Shown here in pieces: positions 55,684 through 64,000 of a stretch of 64,000 nt of DNA. The notes below the pieces were generated by a model that saw only the letters and a list, made by a program, of their open reading frames with translations, was not told the DNA's origin and made no database searches. The stretch's first letter is position 1. Each line of letters opens with the position of its first letter. This DNA is from WHSW01 sp963821025 (GTDB lineage Bacteria > Actinomycetota > Thermoleophilia > Solirubrobacterales > 70-9): contig CAWGCG010000003.1 of assembly GCA_963821025.1 (NCBI GenBank), positions 1,178,001 to 1,242,000 on the forward strand, written 5' to 3'. The position numbers and the translations under genes were made by a program.

Positions 55684-56826
55684 CTATAGCTGGCTGGCGC
55701 AGTCATTGATCTCGTTCGGAGTGTTCGCCTGCGCGATGCAATCGAGGTAGGCGTCGGCCGCGTCCGAGCCGCCCCCTCCCCCGGCCTGAGGCACGTCCGG
55801 CGCGCTCAACCCGGGAAGCCCGGAAGCGCCGACCGCGCCCAGGCCGCCGAGTGAGCTCGGGTCGATCCCGAACTGCTGCAGCAGGCCCTCGAGCGGCTGT
55901 GCGTCGCTGGGGGCGTCGATCGTCTGCTCCTCGTTGATCGCCCCGAGTCGCATCGAGAAGGCGACGTCGACGCTGTCCACACCCTCAGCGTCGGCATCGG
56001 GGATCGCGCTCGGATCGAGCGCGAGGTTGAAGTCGATCCCGTCGAGGTTGTGCGTGTCGGTGGTCGAGTAGAGGTCGAAGCTGGCCTCGGTGATCGCGTC
56101 GGCGACCTGTTGGACCTGCTCCTCGCTCGGCACGGTGCCGCTCGACTGCGGCACCGCGCTGCCCAGCTCGACCAGGTCCTGGAGCATCGTCTCGACGTCG
56201 ACGGTTCCCGAGACATGATCGCTCTCGGTCCCTTCGATGTCCTCGGTGCCCTCGCTTGTGAGGTCGCCCAGCCAGCTCTCGAAATCGATCTGACAGGCCG
56301 AGGTGTCACCGCCGGCCGCCTCGATCTGAGACTCGCAGCTCTGGGTGAAGGCGTCGGTGATCGACAGGCCCTCGGTCTCGCTCTGTTGGGCGGCGGCCCG
56401 TTCGGCCATCTGCTTGAACTGGCCGAACAGATCGGTCCCGACCTCGTATGCGTTGCCTCCGTACTCGACATAGGCGTTGTCCTCGGTGACTACGAGCGAG
56501 CCCTCGAAGCTGATGCTCTGGCCGTTGCTCTCACCGCTGATCGAGCCGGTCCAGTCCAGCTGCGGGATCGCGGCCGGATCCTCGGCGTCGCCCTGGAACG
56601 GACCGGCCAGCGTCGCCTCGAAGCTGCCCCCCGCGTCGCCTTCGGCGGAGCCGCTGAGGCTGAGCGAGAGGTTGCCGCTGCTCACGGCCTCGTCGGTGCT
56701 GAAGGTCTCGTCGAGAACCGTCTGCGGGTCCACGTCGCCGCCGTCATCGCCGCCGCAACCGGCGATCGCGAGGGGCGCGGCCAGCGCCACGGCGCCGATC
56801 GCGAAGTAGGTGCGGATGCGAGTCAA
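55684..56826 (-). CDS. Lipoprotein, LppX/LprG-like or LolA-like fold (uncertain)
   Basis: 380 residues. A signal peptide ends in the lipobox LAIAGC (C24). The mature part begins with SSGNLSLSLSGSAEG and contains SFEGSLVVTEDNAYVEYGGNAYEVG, a pattern of repeated amphipathic strands seen in LppX/LprAFG and LolA-type lipid carriers. The C-terminal 60 residues are Gly/Pro/Ser-rich with two cysteines. It may bind lipid at the cell surface; this is inferred from the general pattern only. Confidence 0.6.
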   Translation of the reverse strand: MTRIRTYFAIGAVALAAPLAIAGCGGDDGGDVDPQTVLDETFSTDEAVSSGNLSLSLSGSAEGDAGGSFEATLAGPFQGDAEDPAAIPQLDWTGSISGESNGQSISFEGSLVVTEDNAYVEYGGNAYEVGTDLFGQFKQMAERAAAQQSETEGLSITDAFTQSCESQIEAAGGDTSACQIDFESWLGDLTSEGTEDIEGTESDHVSGTVDVETMLQDLVELGSAVPQSSGTVPSEEQVQQVADAITEASFDLYSTTDTHNLDGIDFNLALDPSAIPDADAEGVDSVDVAFSMRLGAINEEQTIDAPSDAQPLEGLLQQFGIDPSSLGGLGAVGASGLPGLSAPDVPQAGGGGGSDAADAYLDCIAQANTPNEINDCASQL

Positions 56827-56986
56827 GATCTTGCTCCTCGTAATCGTTGTAAAGCGGCGGCCAGCGTAGCGGCTACGGGCGAGCCTGCCAAACCGTCACG
56901 ACAAAGCTTCATCCGAGGCTTGGAAAAGCTTGACAAGATCCGCTCCCGACGGCGCCGCCGAGGGGTTCGCACGCTCGCGCTCGACG

Positions 56987-56992
56987 TATCCT
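56987..56992 (+). promoter_or_regulatory. Putative -10 (TATCCT) of the cyclase-ATPase-TPR gene
   Basis: TATCCT lies 6 nt before the ATG at 56999, so the message is probably leaderless. Confidence 0.5.
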
Positions 56993-56998
56993 GACGCC

Positions 56999-59900
56999 AT
57001 GAACTGCCCCAGCTGCGGCACCGACAATCTCGACCGCGCGCGCTTTTGCATGTCCTGCGGGGCCGGGCTGCCGGCGACCTGCCCGTCCTGTGGCACCGAG
57101 AGCCCCGGCGGCGCGAAGTTCTGCATCGAGTGCGGGACCGAGCTGGAGGGCTTCGCGCCCCGCCGCCGCCCCGATGACGAACCACCGCCCGAGGAGCGTC
57201 GCAACGCGACCGTGATCTTCGCCGACCTCTCCGGCTACACGGCACTCGCCGAGCAGCTCGACCCCGAGCGGATCAAGTCGCTGGTCGAGCGCGCCCTGCG
57301 CCGGCTCGGCGACGAGGTCGAACGCCACGGCGGCACAATCGACAAGTACATCGGCGACAACGTGATGGGAGTCTTCGGCGCACCGGTCTCGCACGAGGAC
57401 GACCCCGAGCGCGCGGTCAGGGCGGGTCTGGCGATGCAGGCGGCGATGGCCGAGATCAATGAGCGAATCGAGGCCGATGTCGGTGCCAATTTCGCCCTGC
57501 GGGTGGGGATCAACTCCGGCGAGGTGCTCGCCGGGCGGGTCGGCGACGGCTACACCGTGATCGGGGACCCGGTCAACGTCGCCGCTCGGCTGCAGGAGGC
57601 GGCGGAGCCGGGCACCGTGACCGTCGGCGAGGACACCCATCGCCTGACCAGCGCCGCGATTGAGTACGTCGAGCTCGGCCCGCTCGAGCTCAAGGGCAAG
57701 TCGCGACCGGTTTTCGCCTGGGCGGCGGAGCGCGCCGTTGTCCGCGGGCGCGCCACCCGGGCCCCGCGCTCCTCGACCCCGCTCGTCGGGCGGGCCGATG
57801 AGGCGGCGCTCCTGAGCTCGACCTTCGATCGGGTGGTGGCCGAGCAGCGTCCCCACCTGATCACCGTGATCGGTCAGGCGGGGGTCGGCAAGTCGCGCCT
57901 CTTGCGTGAGCTCGTCGACCACGTCGGCGCGCTCGAAGCGCCGCCCGCGGTGCGCCTCGGCAGCTGCCCCGCCTACGGCGCCGGCCTCGCCTACTGGGCT
58001 CTCGGGGAGATCGTTCGCGGCACCCTCGAGATCGTCGACACCGACGACGCCGCCGTGGCCTGGGGCAAGTTGCTGCGCGGAATCGAGACGCTCGTCGTCG
58101 ACTCCGACACCGAGGAGACACCGGAGCGACTCGCCGCCGCGCTCGGGGTCGCCCTCGGGATCGGGGACGGCGCCAACGGCAACGGCTCGGGAGAGGGCGA
58201 GGGACCCCAGCAGATGCGCGACCGCCTGTTCGCGGCCGTGAGGATGCTGGTCGAGGCGGCCGGAAGACGACAGCCGATGGTGTTCGCGGTCGAGGACATC
58301 CACTGGGCCGACGAGGGCATGCTCGACCTGATCGAGTACCTGGCGCGGTGGACCCGCGGCCCGGTGCTCTTCCTCTGCCTCGCGCGCGATGAGCTGCTCG
58401 ACCGACGGCCCGGCTGGGGCGGTGGCCGCATCAACGCAACCATGATCACGCTGGAGCCGTTGCGGCGCGAGCAGGCGCTGAGCCTGGTCGGTTCGCTGAT
58501 GGCGGGCCGCCCGGAGGGCTCGGCGGGCGCCCTGGTCGAGCAGGTCGCCGACCGCTCGGGCGGCAACCCGCTGTTCGCCGAGGAGATGGTCAACCGGATC
58601 CGCGAGGGCGGGCGCGCCGACAGCGACTCGCTGCCCGAGACGGTGCACTCGGTGCTGGCGGCGCGACTCGACGCGCTGCCGCGTCCCGAGCGCCGCGTGT
58701 TGCAGGCGGCTGCCGTCGTCGGCCAGACCTTCTGGGAGGGCTCGGTCGACCCCGGGGACGCCTCGATCGACCTCGGTGCGGCGATCAGCTCGCTGGAGGA
58801 AAAGGACCTGGTCGTGTCGACGGCGGGAAGCCGGCTGGCGGGTGAGCGCGAGTATGCGTTCAAGCACGTGCTGATCCGCGACGTCGCCTACTCGACCCTG
58901 CCGAAGGCGGTGCGCGCCCGCCGCCATGCCGAGGTCGGGGCGTTCATCTCGGCCCGCGCGGCCGACCGTTCCGAGGGGGTGGTCGCGATGGTCGCCGAGC
59001 ACTACGGCCGCGCCGCCGGCCTCGGCGCCGCCGCGGACCTCGATTCCGCCGAGCTCGGCTTGATCACCGACCGTGCGCTGGAGGCGCTGGAGGCCGCCGG
59101 CGACGCCTCGGCGGCGATCTACTCCAACCGCGAGGCCCAGGGCCACTACGAGAGCGCGCTCGAGCTCGAGCGCAGCCTCGACCCGGAGGGGAACGCCCGG
59201 ATCGCCGAGAAGCTCGGTGACGTCGCCCTGCGCCTCGGGCGCACGGATCGGGCCGTCGGCGCTTGGGAGCAGAGCCTCGACTACCATCGCGGCGAGGAGA
59301 ATCTGGCTCGGGTCGGCGACCTGCACCGCAAGATCGGCGCCGGGCTCTGGCACAAGGGCGACCGCGAAGGCTCGATCGACCACTATCAGCGGGGCATCGA
59401 CCTGCTCAAGGACGGGCCGCCCTGCATCGAGCTGGTTCGCCTCTACGAGGAGGCCGCCTCGCTCTACATGCACACGGGCGACAACATGCTCGCGATCTAT
59501 GCCTCGGAGAAGGCGCTGCGACTCGCCGAGCGGCTCGGCGAGGCCGGCGCCGCGAGTCGCGCTCACGGCATCTTCGGGAGGGTGTTCGGGCGAATCGGCG
59601 ACTCCGAGCGCGCGCGAGAGAACCTCGAGCGCTCGGTGGAGCTCGCGCGTGAGACCGATCCCGGCGAGGCGGTTCGGGCGCTGAACGCGCTCGGCTACCA
59701 CCTCGAGGTCTCGGAGGCCGACTACGCCGCGGCCGGCGAGGCCTATCGCTCGGCGCTCGACCTCGCCCTCGGCACCGGCGACCTGCCCTCCCAGGTCGAG
59801 ATCCACGCGGCGCTCGCCCAGCTCGCCGTCTATCGCGGCGACTGGGAGGCGGCCGAGCGCGAGGCCGATGCCTCCGCGATGCTGGCCGAGCGCGAGGGGC

Positions 59901-60439
59901 TGGCCGGAAAGCTCTGCTTCCCCTATTCGATGCGCGGGGTCCTGCTCTGGCACCAGGGTGATCTCGAGGGCTCCGCGGAACTGCTCGAGCGAGCCTTCGA
60001 AAGCGCGGAGCAGGTCGGGCGCTCGGAGGTCGCGTTCGAGTCGCTGCAATGGCTCGCGGCGACGCGCCGTGACGACAAGCGCCATGCCGACGCCGACCAG
60101 ACCCTCGCCCGGGCGCTCGACCTCTGCGAGCGCGCCGGCCTGGTCGCGCAATCGGTCGAGGCGACCGCGGCGCGGGCGGTCAACCTGGCGCTCTGGGGGA
60201 AGGCAGAGCAGGCCCTCGAGGTCGCCGAGGAGGCGGCCAGCCTCGCCGAGCGCCTGCGCTATCCGGTCGGGCGCGCCGCCAGCCTCGAGGCCCGCGGGGC
60301 CGCCACAGGCGACCGTGGACTGCTCACCGACGCGACGCAGGCGTGGCAGGCCCTCGGGCGCCCCGGCGACGCGGAACGGTGTCGGTCACTCGCCACTCGC
60401 CACTTGCCACTCGAGCGGCGAGCGGCCGGCGACGAGTGA
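56999..60439 (+). CDS. Zinc-ribbon / class III adenylate cyclase / AAA-type ATPase / TPR protein
   Basis: 1146 residues. Residues 1-50 form a double zinc ribbon (four C-x2-C pairs). A class III cyclase (about 66-240) has metal aspartates D76 and D120 and the N193/R197 pair. A STAND-like ATPase follows with Walker A GQAGVGKS at 292-299 and a Walker B VEDIHWAD. The C-terminal half (about 620-1120) is helical TPR repeats. This multi-domain form is common in actinobacteria and probably links cAMP production to a protein signal. ATG 56999. The last residues (SLATRHLPLERRAAGDE) are encoded by heptamer array D. Confidence 0.92.
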   Translation: MNCPSCGTDNLDRARFCMSCGAGLPATCPSCGTESPGGAKFCIECGTELEGFAPRRRPDDEPPPEERRNATVIFADLSGYTALAEQLDPERIKSLVERALRRLGDEVERHGGTIDKYIGDNVMGVFGAPVSHEDDPERAVRAGLAMQAAMAEINERIEADVGANFALRVGINSGEVLAGRVGDGYTVIGDPVNVAARLQEAAEPGTVTVGEDTHRLTSAAIEYVELGPLELKGKSRPVFAWAAERAVVRGRATRAPRSSTPLVGRADEAALLSSTFDRVVAEQRPHLITVIGQAGVGKSRLLRELVDHVGALEAPPAVRLGSCPAYGAGLAYWALGEIVRGTLEIVDTDDAAVAWGKLLRGIETLVVDSDTEETPERLAAALGVALGIGDGANGNGSGEGEGPQQMRDRLFAAVRMLVEAAGRRQPMVFAVEDIHWADEGMLDLIEYLARWTRGPVLFLCLARDELLDRRPGWGGGRINATMITLEPLRREQALSLVGSLMAGRPEGSAGALVEQVADRSGGNPLFAEEMVNRIREGGRADSDSLPETVHSVLAARLDALPRPERRVLQAAAVVGQTFWEGSVDPGDASIDLGAAISSLEEKDLVVSTAGSRLAGEREYAFKHVLIRDVAYSTLPKAVRARRHAEVGAFISARAADRSEGVVAMVAEHYGRAAGLGAAADLDSAELGLITDRALEALEAAGDASAAIYSNREAQGHYESALELERSLDPEGNARIAEKLGDVALRLGRTDRAVGAWEQSLDYHRGEENLARVGDLHRKIGAGLWHKGDREGSIDHYQRGIDLLKDGPPCIELVRLYEEAASLYMHTGDNMLAIYASEKALRLAERLGEAGAASRAHGIFGRVFGRIGDSERARENLERSVELARETDPGEAVRALNALGYHLEVSEADYAAAGEAYRSALDLALGTGDLPSQVEIHAALAQLAVYRGDWEAAEREADASAMLAEREGLAGKLCFPYSMRGVLLWHQGDLEGSAELLERAFESAEQVGRSEVAFESLQWLAATRRDDKRHADADQTLARALDLCERAGLVAQSVEATAARAVNLALWGKAEQALEVAEEAASLAERLRYPVGRAASLEARGAATGDRGLLTDATQAWQALGRPGDAERCRSLATRHLPLERRAAGDE

Positions 60440-60440
60440 C
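60385..60440. repeat. Heptamer-repeat hairpin D (GCCACTC/GAGCGGC type)
   Basis: Four left units (GTCACTC, GCCACTC, GCCACTT, GCCACTC; 60385-60412) meet four right units (GAGCGGC, GAGCGGC, CGGCGAC, GAGTGAC; 60413-60440) with no loop; outer ends are exact inverse repeats. It encodes the C-terminus and stop of the cyclase protein and lies between two convergent genes. Confidence 0.8.
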
Positions 60441-60443
60441 GGA

Positions 60444-60956
60444 CTAAGCGAGCCCTTCCTTTTCGTACTCGCGCAGGAACCCCTCGAACAGCCGCTTGTG
60501 GCCCTGCTCGTCATGGAGGATCGCAATCACCATGTCGTTGGTCACCGGGTCGATCTCGTCGGTCTCCTCGACGATCCGGCTGTAGAACTCGATCGCGCCC
60601 TGCTCGGCCTCGATCACGCCCTTGATCACGTGGACGACGTCGACCTGATCATCGGCGGGCTGCAGATAGGTCTGCTCGGCCGCGAACTCGAGCGAGCCCG
60701 GAACGACGCCGTAGAGCTCCTTGATTCGGGCGGCGAACTGCTGCGCGTGGCCGAGCTCCTCCTGGATGTCCTCCTCCAGCGACTCGCGGATCTCCATCGC
60801 CCGCACGCCGTCGGGGTTGATCGAGTTGGCGATGTAGCTCATCACCGTCTCGATCTCCATCCAGTAGGCCTTCTTCAACAACCCGATCACCTGCTCGCGC
60901 TGGTCCGAGTGGTCGCGGGCCATGATGTCCATGCTGCTCGTCGCCGTGTCGCTCAC
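60444..60956 (-). CDS. Ferritin-like diiron protein
   Basis: 170 residues. It is a four-helix bundle with two half-sites: EIETVMSYIANS and EEDIQEELGHAQQF, then VIEAEQGAIEFY and ILHDEQGHKRLFEGFL, each with Glu and E-x2-H iron ligands. It is closest to bacterioferritin/ferritin-like domain proteins rather than Dps. It could oxidise or store iron, or be a diiron oxidase. The GTG overlaps the PucR stop (GTGA), so it is co-translated with a regulator. Confidence 0.82.
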   Translation of the reverse strand: MSDTATSSMDIMARDHSDQREQVIGLLKKAYWMEIETVMSYIANSINPDGVRAMEIRESLEEDIQEELGHAQQFAARIKELYGVVPGSLEFAAEQTYLQPADDQVDVVHVIKGVIEAEQGAIEFYSRIVEETDEIDPVTNDMVIAILHDEQGHKRLFEGFLREYEKEGLA

Positions 60957-62191
60957 CGATCTGCCTCCTTGAAGCTTGTCTCGCTGAGAGTTCCCGGATC
61001 GTCAGGGCACGAAACCGGATCCCTCAACGCCAGCGCGAGCTCGAAGCGCCCGCCGGGCTGATCCATCGTCGGGCCGAACAGCTCCCGCAGCCGGGCCAGG
61101 CGGTAGCGCACGGTCTGGGGGTGAACATGAAGCTCGGCGGCGACCCGCGCCACCTCGCCCTGATGGTCGAGCCACGAGCGCAGGGTCTCGCGCAACCGCC
61201 GGCGCGAGGCGGGAGTCTCCGAGTCGAGCGGCGCCAAGCGGTCGAGCGCGAGGTCGCGCAGGACACCGGGCGCTCCGTGGACCGCCAGGCCGGCGAGGTG
61301 GCGCTCGCAGATCAGCAGCCCCGATCCCTCCAGCGCCCCGACCTCGACCAGCTCGAGCAGGGCACCGGCGCGCTCGGCGCTGGTCGCCGCTTCGAGCAGC
61401 CCAACCTCGGGGCCGAGCGTTGCCACGGTCGATGACGCGGCGCGCTGCAAGCGCGCCCGCAGCCCCGGCGCGCGGGGGTCGGCGAGCAGCGCAATCCCGG
61501 CCGCCGAGCCCTCTTGCTCGACCACCAGCGCGCCGGGCGGCAGGCGGGCGAGCAGCCGTTCACCGCGCTCGCGCCAGACCAACGCGGCGAGCGTCGCCGG
61601 CGGCTCCCAGCCGGCGGCGGCGGCCGCGCCCCGGACCGAGCCCTCGTCCGGATCGGGGGCGAGCAGGAGCTGGGCGAGGCGGCGGCGGCGGCGCTGGAGC
61701 TCACCCGCGGCGACCGACTGCTCCTCGGCATAGCCCTCGACCGAGAGCGCCGAGAGCTCGTCGATGTAGGCGAACACGGCTTCTGCGAGCAGCGCCAAGG
61801 TCTGGCGGTCGACGTTGGCCGCGATCGCGATCTCGGCGATCCGGCGCCACGAGACCCGGGCGCCGATCCGGTACGCGCTCAGCAGCGCTTCGAGCGAGCG
61901 GCGCTCGCGATGCTCGCCCCGGCCGAGGCCCCTGTAGACGAGCTCGGCGCCGCTTCGATCGAGCTCGGGGTCGCGGATCATGTCGGCGAACTGCCCGAGC
62001 GCCTCCTCGACCCCGCCGCGGATCCCGGCCTCGAAACGGCCGCGCAGGGGCCGCCGGTAGGCCGGTACGCGCTCCCTGATCGCCGCGATCACCTCGTCGG
62101 TCAGCGCCGGGACGTGCGGCCGCAACAACTCGCCGATTCGCGGCGGGATCGCGTCCCAGGGCCGTTCGAAGGAAGAAACTTGTGTGTTCAT
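60953..62191 (-). CDS. PucR/CdaR family transcriptional regulator
   Basis: 412 residues. An N-terminal helical sensor-like region (1-170) with RERVPAYRRPL and ALLSAYRIGARVSWRRIAEIA is followed by a GGDEF-like fold and a C-terminal PucR HTH (LRSWLDHQGEVARVAAELHVHPQTVRYRLARLRELFG). It is likely to regulate its own operon and the ferritin gene. Upstream of the ATG are three CATAA direct repeats that may be its operator. Confidence 0.88.
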   Translation of the reverse strand: MNTQVSSFERPWDAIPPRIGELLRPHVPALTDEVIAAIRERVPAYRRPLRGRFEAGIRGGVEEALGQFADMIRDPELDRSGAELVYRGLGRGEHRERRSLEALLSAYRIGARVSWRRIAEIAIAANVDRQTLALLAEAVFAYIDELSALSVEGYAEEQSVAAGELQRRRRRLAQLLLAPDPDEGSVRGAAAAAGWEPPATLAALVWRERGERLLARLPPGALVVEQEGSAAGIALLADPRAPGLRARLQRAASSTVATLGPEVGLLEAATSAERAGALLELVEVGALEGSGLLICERHLAGLAVHGAPGVLRDLALDRLAPLDSETPASRRRLRETLRSWLDHQGEVARVAAELHVHPQTVRYRLARLRELFGPTMDQPGGRFELALALRDPVSCPDDPGTLSETSFKEADR

Positions 62192-62220
62192 AACAAAATC
62201 ATAAGGCCATAACTTGCCTT
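62189..62220. promoter_or_regulatory. CATAA direct repeats and small palindrome between PucR and desaturase genes
   Basis: CATAA occurs at 62189-62193, 62200-62204 and 62208-62212. The inverted pair AAGGC (62204-62208) and GCCTT (62216-62220) flanks the third copy. This is the A/T-rich patch between two divergent genes and is a likely control site. Confidence 0.45.
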
Positions 62221-62249
62221 GTGGCGAAGAACTCGGACCGATCTATGCC

Positions 62250-62255
62250 TAGGCT
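62250..62255 (+). promoter_or_regulatory. Putative -10 (TAGGCT) of the desaturase gene
   Basis: TAGGCT lies 8 nt before the ATG at 62264. A leaderless or near-leaderless start is expected. Confidence 0.45.
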
Positions 62256-62263
62256 GACAAAAG

Positions 62264-63166
62264 ATGCCTGCGATCCAGCGCTACACGAACCTCGCCGCCG
62301 TCGTCCTGCCCTTCCTCGCCTGCTTCGCGGCGCTGATCCTGCTCTGGAACCGCGCCGTCGGCTGGACCGACCTCTCGATCGCCGTCGGCATGTACCTGAT
62401 CACGGCGCTCGGGATCACCGTCGGCTACCACCGGATGCTGACCCACCGCGCCTTTCAGACCTACAAGCCGGTCGAGTACGCGTTCGCGACCGCCGGCTCG
62501 ATGGCCGTCCAGGGACCGGTGATCGACTGGGTCGCCGACCATCGCAAGCACCACGCCCACACGGACGAGGAGGGCGACCCGCACTCGCCTCACGTCGGCC
62601 ACGGCAGTGGCCTCGCCGGCCTCTGGCACGCGCACATCGGCTGGCTGTTCGACTCCAACGGCCAGGCCGACCGGCGCAAGTACGCGGCCGAGCTGATGGA
62701 CGACTCCGGCATGCGCTGGCTGAACCGCAAGTTTCCGTGGCTCGTCGCGCTCTCGTTGCTGTTGCCGTTCGCGGCCGGGCTGGCGCTGACCGCAAGCCTC
62801 GCCGGCGCTCTCACGGCGATGCTGTGGGGCGGCCTCGTGCGGATCTTCTTCGTCCACCACATCACCTGGTCGATCAACTCGATCTGCCACTTCCACGGCG
62901 CTCGCCGCTTCGCCACCGACGACCGCTCGACCAACGTCTGGTGGCTGTCGCTGGCGTCGCTGGGCGAGTCCTGGCACCACAACCACCATGCCTTCCCGCG
63001 CTCGGCCTTTCATGGCCTGCGCCGCTGGGAGCTCGACCCGTCCGGCGTCGTGATCCGGGCGATGCGACGGATCGGGCTGGCCTGGAACGTGGTCGCGATC
63101 GCACCCGAGCGCCAGGAGCAAAAGCTCGCCCCCGGCGGGGACCGAGCCGAGGCTCAGACGGCGTAA
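62264..63166 (+). CDS. Fatty-acid (acyl-CoA) desaturase, delta-9 type
   Basis: 300 residues. It has the three histidine boxes of membrane desaturases: HRMLTH at 56-61, HRKHH at 93-97 and HHNHH near 238-242. Membrane helices lie at about 10-28, 38-55, 142-160 and 170-185. It inserts a cis double bond into an acyl chain and is probably for membrane fluidity. ATG at 62264. Confidence 0.93.
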   Translation: MPAIQRYTNLAAVVLPFLACFAALILLWNRAVGWTDLSIAVGMYLITALGITVGYHRMLTHRAFQTYKPVEYAFATAGSMAVQGPVIDWVADHRKHHAHTDEEGDPHSPHVGHGSGLAGLWHAHIGWLFDSNGQADRRKYAAELMDDSGMRWLNRKFPWLVALSLLLPFAAGLALTASLAGALTAMLWGGLVRIFFVHHITWSINSICHFHGARRFATDDRSTNVWWLSLASLGESWHHNHHAFPRSAFHGLRRWELDPSGVVIRAMRRIGLAWNVVAIAPERQEQKLAPGGDRAEAQTA

Positions 63167-63177
63167 GCGCACCTCAA

Positions 63178-63200
63178 CCGCCGGCCCGGCGGGCCGGCGG
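63178..63200. terminator. Hairpin after the desaturase gene
   Basis: A perfect 10-bp stem CCGCCGGCCC/GGGCCGGCGG with a 3-nt loop lies 12 nt after the desaturase stop. It is a probable terminator or RNA-end structure; no T-run follows. Confidence 0.5.
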
Positions 63201-63323
63201 CCCGAGCCGGGCCGCGCGGCCGCCCCCATCAGCGCGCCACGGACCTGGGCGAGCTCAGCCGCCCATAGCGGTGCTCAGCTCGCCCAGGCGAGGGCACCCG
63301 CGGTGGCTGGACCCGCGCGCACA

Positions 63324-63329
63324 TACAAT
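63324..63329 (+). promoter_or_regulatory. Putative -10 (TACAAT) of the EVE-domain gene
   Basis: TACAAT lies 6 nt before the GTG at 63336. The hexamer is near consensus, which supports leaderless transcription. Confidence 0.55.
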
Positions 63330-63335
63330 CCAGCC

Positions 63336-63800
63336 GTGGCCACCTGGATCCTCACCGGCTCGCTGGAGAACTTCCGGATCAACGTCGAGCGCGGCTTCGA
63401 TCCGATCGGTTTGAAGGAGCGGCGGCGAAACCAGGCGTCGGAGTTCGCGCCCGGTGACGAGGTCGTCTTCTACGTCACCGGTGTGCAGGCGTTCGGCGGG
63501 ATCGCCCGGGTTCGCTCGTCGATGTTCGAGGATCGCACCGCGATCTGGCCGCAGGGGATGAAGAAACACCCCGAGGACTACCCGTGGAGGGTCGAGGCCG
63601 AGCCCGTCCTGGTGCTCGAGGAGGACGCTTTCGTCGCCGCCGACTCATTGCTGGACGAGCTCGAGCACGTTCGCAAGTGGCCAGCCGAGCACTGGCACCT
63701 CGCCTTCCAGGGCCAACTGCGCACGGTCTCCGATACCGATGCCGCGCTGCTGCACGAGCGCCTCGAGGCGGCGGCGCACGCCGCCAGCCCGGCCGGTTGA
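63336..63800 (+). CDS. EVE (PUA-like) domain protein
   Basis: 154 residues. It has WILTGSLENFRINVERGFDPIGL at the start, GDEVVFYVTGVQAFGGIARV and a C-terminal helix-strand set, which fits the EVE domain that binds modified bases in nucleic acids. Many members are linked to base modification or defence; here no such gene is adjacent. GTG 63336 is chosen by the -10 spacing over GTG 63303. It overlaps the next gene by 4 nt. Confidence 0.8.
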   Translation: MATWILTGSLENFRINVERGFDPIGLKERRRNQASEFAPGDEVVFYVTGVQAFGGIARVRSSMFEDRTAIWPQGMKKHPEDYPWRVEAEPVLVLEEDAFVAADSLLDELEHVRKWPAEHWHLAFQGQLRTVSDTDAALLHERLEAAAHAASPAG

Positions 63801-64000
63801 TCCACGAGCGCCACTTCACCGTCGAAGATGCCAACGCGTTGCTGCCTCGGGTCGAGCCGGCGCTGCGCTCGTTGCGCGAGGCCCGCGACCGGCTCACCGA
63901 CAGCGAGGCGCACGAAGCCCTCGCCGGGGCGGCCCCGGTCAACGGCGGCGGGGAGCGGGGGCGCCACGTCGGCGAGGCCTTCCTCGAGGTACGACGGCTG
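63797..64000 (+). CDS. DUF2203 family protein (3' end cut by window)
   Basis: 68 codons are seen. The TTG start overlaps the EVE stop (TTGA). The sequence IHERHFTVEDANALLPRVEPALR matches the N-terminus of DUF2203 proteins, small helical proteins of unknown function. The coupled start suggests it works with the EVE protein. Confidence 0.7.
   Translation, partial: MIHERHFTVEDANALLPRVEPALRSLREARDRLTDSEAHEALAGAAPVNGGGERGRHVGEAFLEVRRL

Noticed and set aside
56909..60151. Very long open frame on the minus strand across the cyclase-ATPase-TPR gene
   Set aside because: It is a GC-rich shadow of the plus-strand gene. Its protein is low-complexity Leu/Arg/Gly with no domain, while the plus strand encodes a complete multi-domain protein.

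Overview
The window is a GC-rich chromosomal segment that reads as a deep-branching actinobacterium, most likely class Thermoleophilia (Solirubrobacterales-like). The lineage call is an inference from gene content: a CarD regulator, DisA, a Firmicutes-type SigH, an AbiEi/DUF559 protein, SnoaL proteins, PucR and DUF4383 proteins, ECF sigma factors with a zinc anti-sigma, and near-total use of GC-rich codons. No prophage, IS element or CRISPR array was found.

Layout. Positions 1-2.6 kb hold two ECF sigma modules, each overlapping the gene for its probable anti-sigma or membrane partner. Positions 2.6-5.4 kb hold a PlsC-GpsA fusion and an iron-type dehydrogenase, followed upstream by tRNA-Thr(TGT). 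From 5.5 to 32.7 kb almost everything is on the minus strand. Read in the direction of transcription it gives tilS-hpt-ftsH-folP-folB-folK-(GFA)-coaX-dus-greA-lysS-(...)-clpC-radA-disA-carD-ispD-(...)-ispF-(...)-cysS-rlmB-sigH-tRNA. This is close to the order of the Bacillus subtilis tilS-to-sigH region, with a few insertions (a PHP phosphatase, DUF389, acyl-CoA ligase, SnoaL, methyltransferase, AbiEi-like). It joins tRNA modification, folate, pantothenate and isoprenoid synthesis, protein quality control, c-di-AMP synthesis and a stationary-phase type sigma factor.

Positions 32.7-43 kb carry a MerR-like/adenylate cyclase fusion, a lipid and surface group (SCP2, acyltransferase, epimerase, coiled-coil proteins), a nucleoside phosphorylase, a large secreted three-module peptidoglycan hydrolase and a SnoaL-tailed sigma factor. 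Positions 43-50 kb carry a sirtuin, a beta-oxidation fusion (dehydrogenase first, hydratase second), a berberine-bridge-type oxidase, a PadR/SRPBCC pair and an acyl-CoA dehydrogenase behind a TetR-like operator. Positions 50-53.5 kb end in an encapsulin operon: ferritin-like cargo with a loading tail, the shell protein and a peroxiredoxin. Positions 53.5-64 kb carry two cation exchangers, a lipoprotein, a 1146-residue zinc-ribbon/cyclase/ATPase/TPR protein, a PucR-ferritin pair, a fatty-acid desaturase, an EVE protein and the start of a DUF2203 gene.

Three patterns cut across the genes. (1) Many genes appear leaderless: a TANNNT hexamer lies 6-8 nt before the start codon. (2) Several genes, best shown by radA, have no ATG/GTG/TTG where the conserved protein begins; ATC, GTC or CTG sits there instead. 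(3) Four intergenic or gene-end hairpins are built from tandem 7-nt repeats in exact phase, a style recalling cyanobacterial heptanucleotide repeats.
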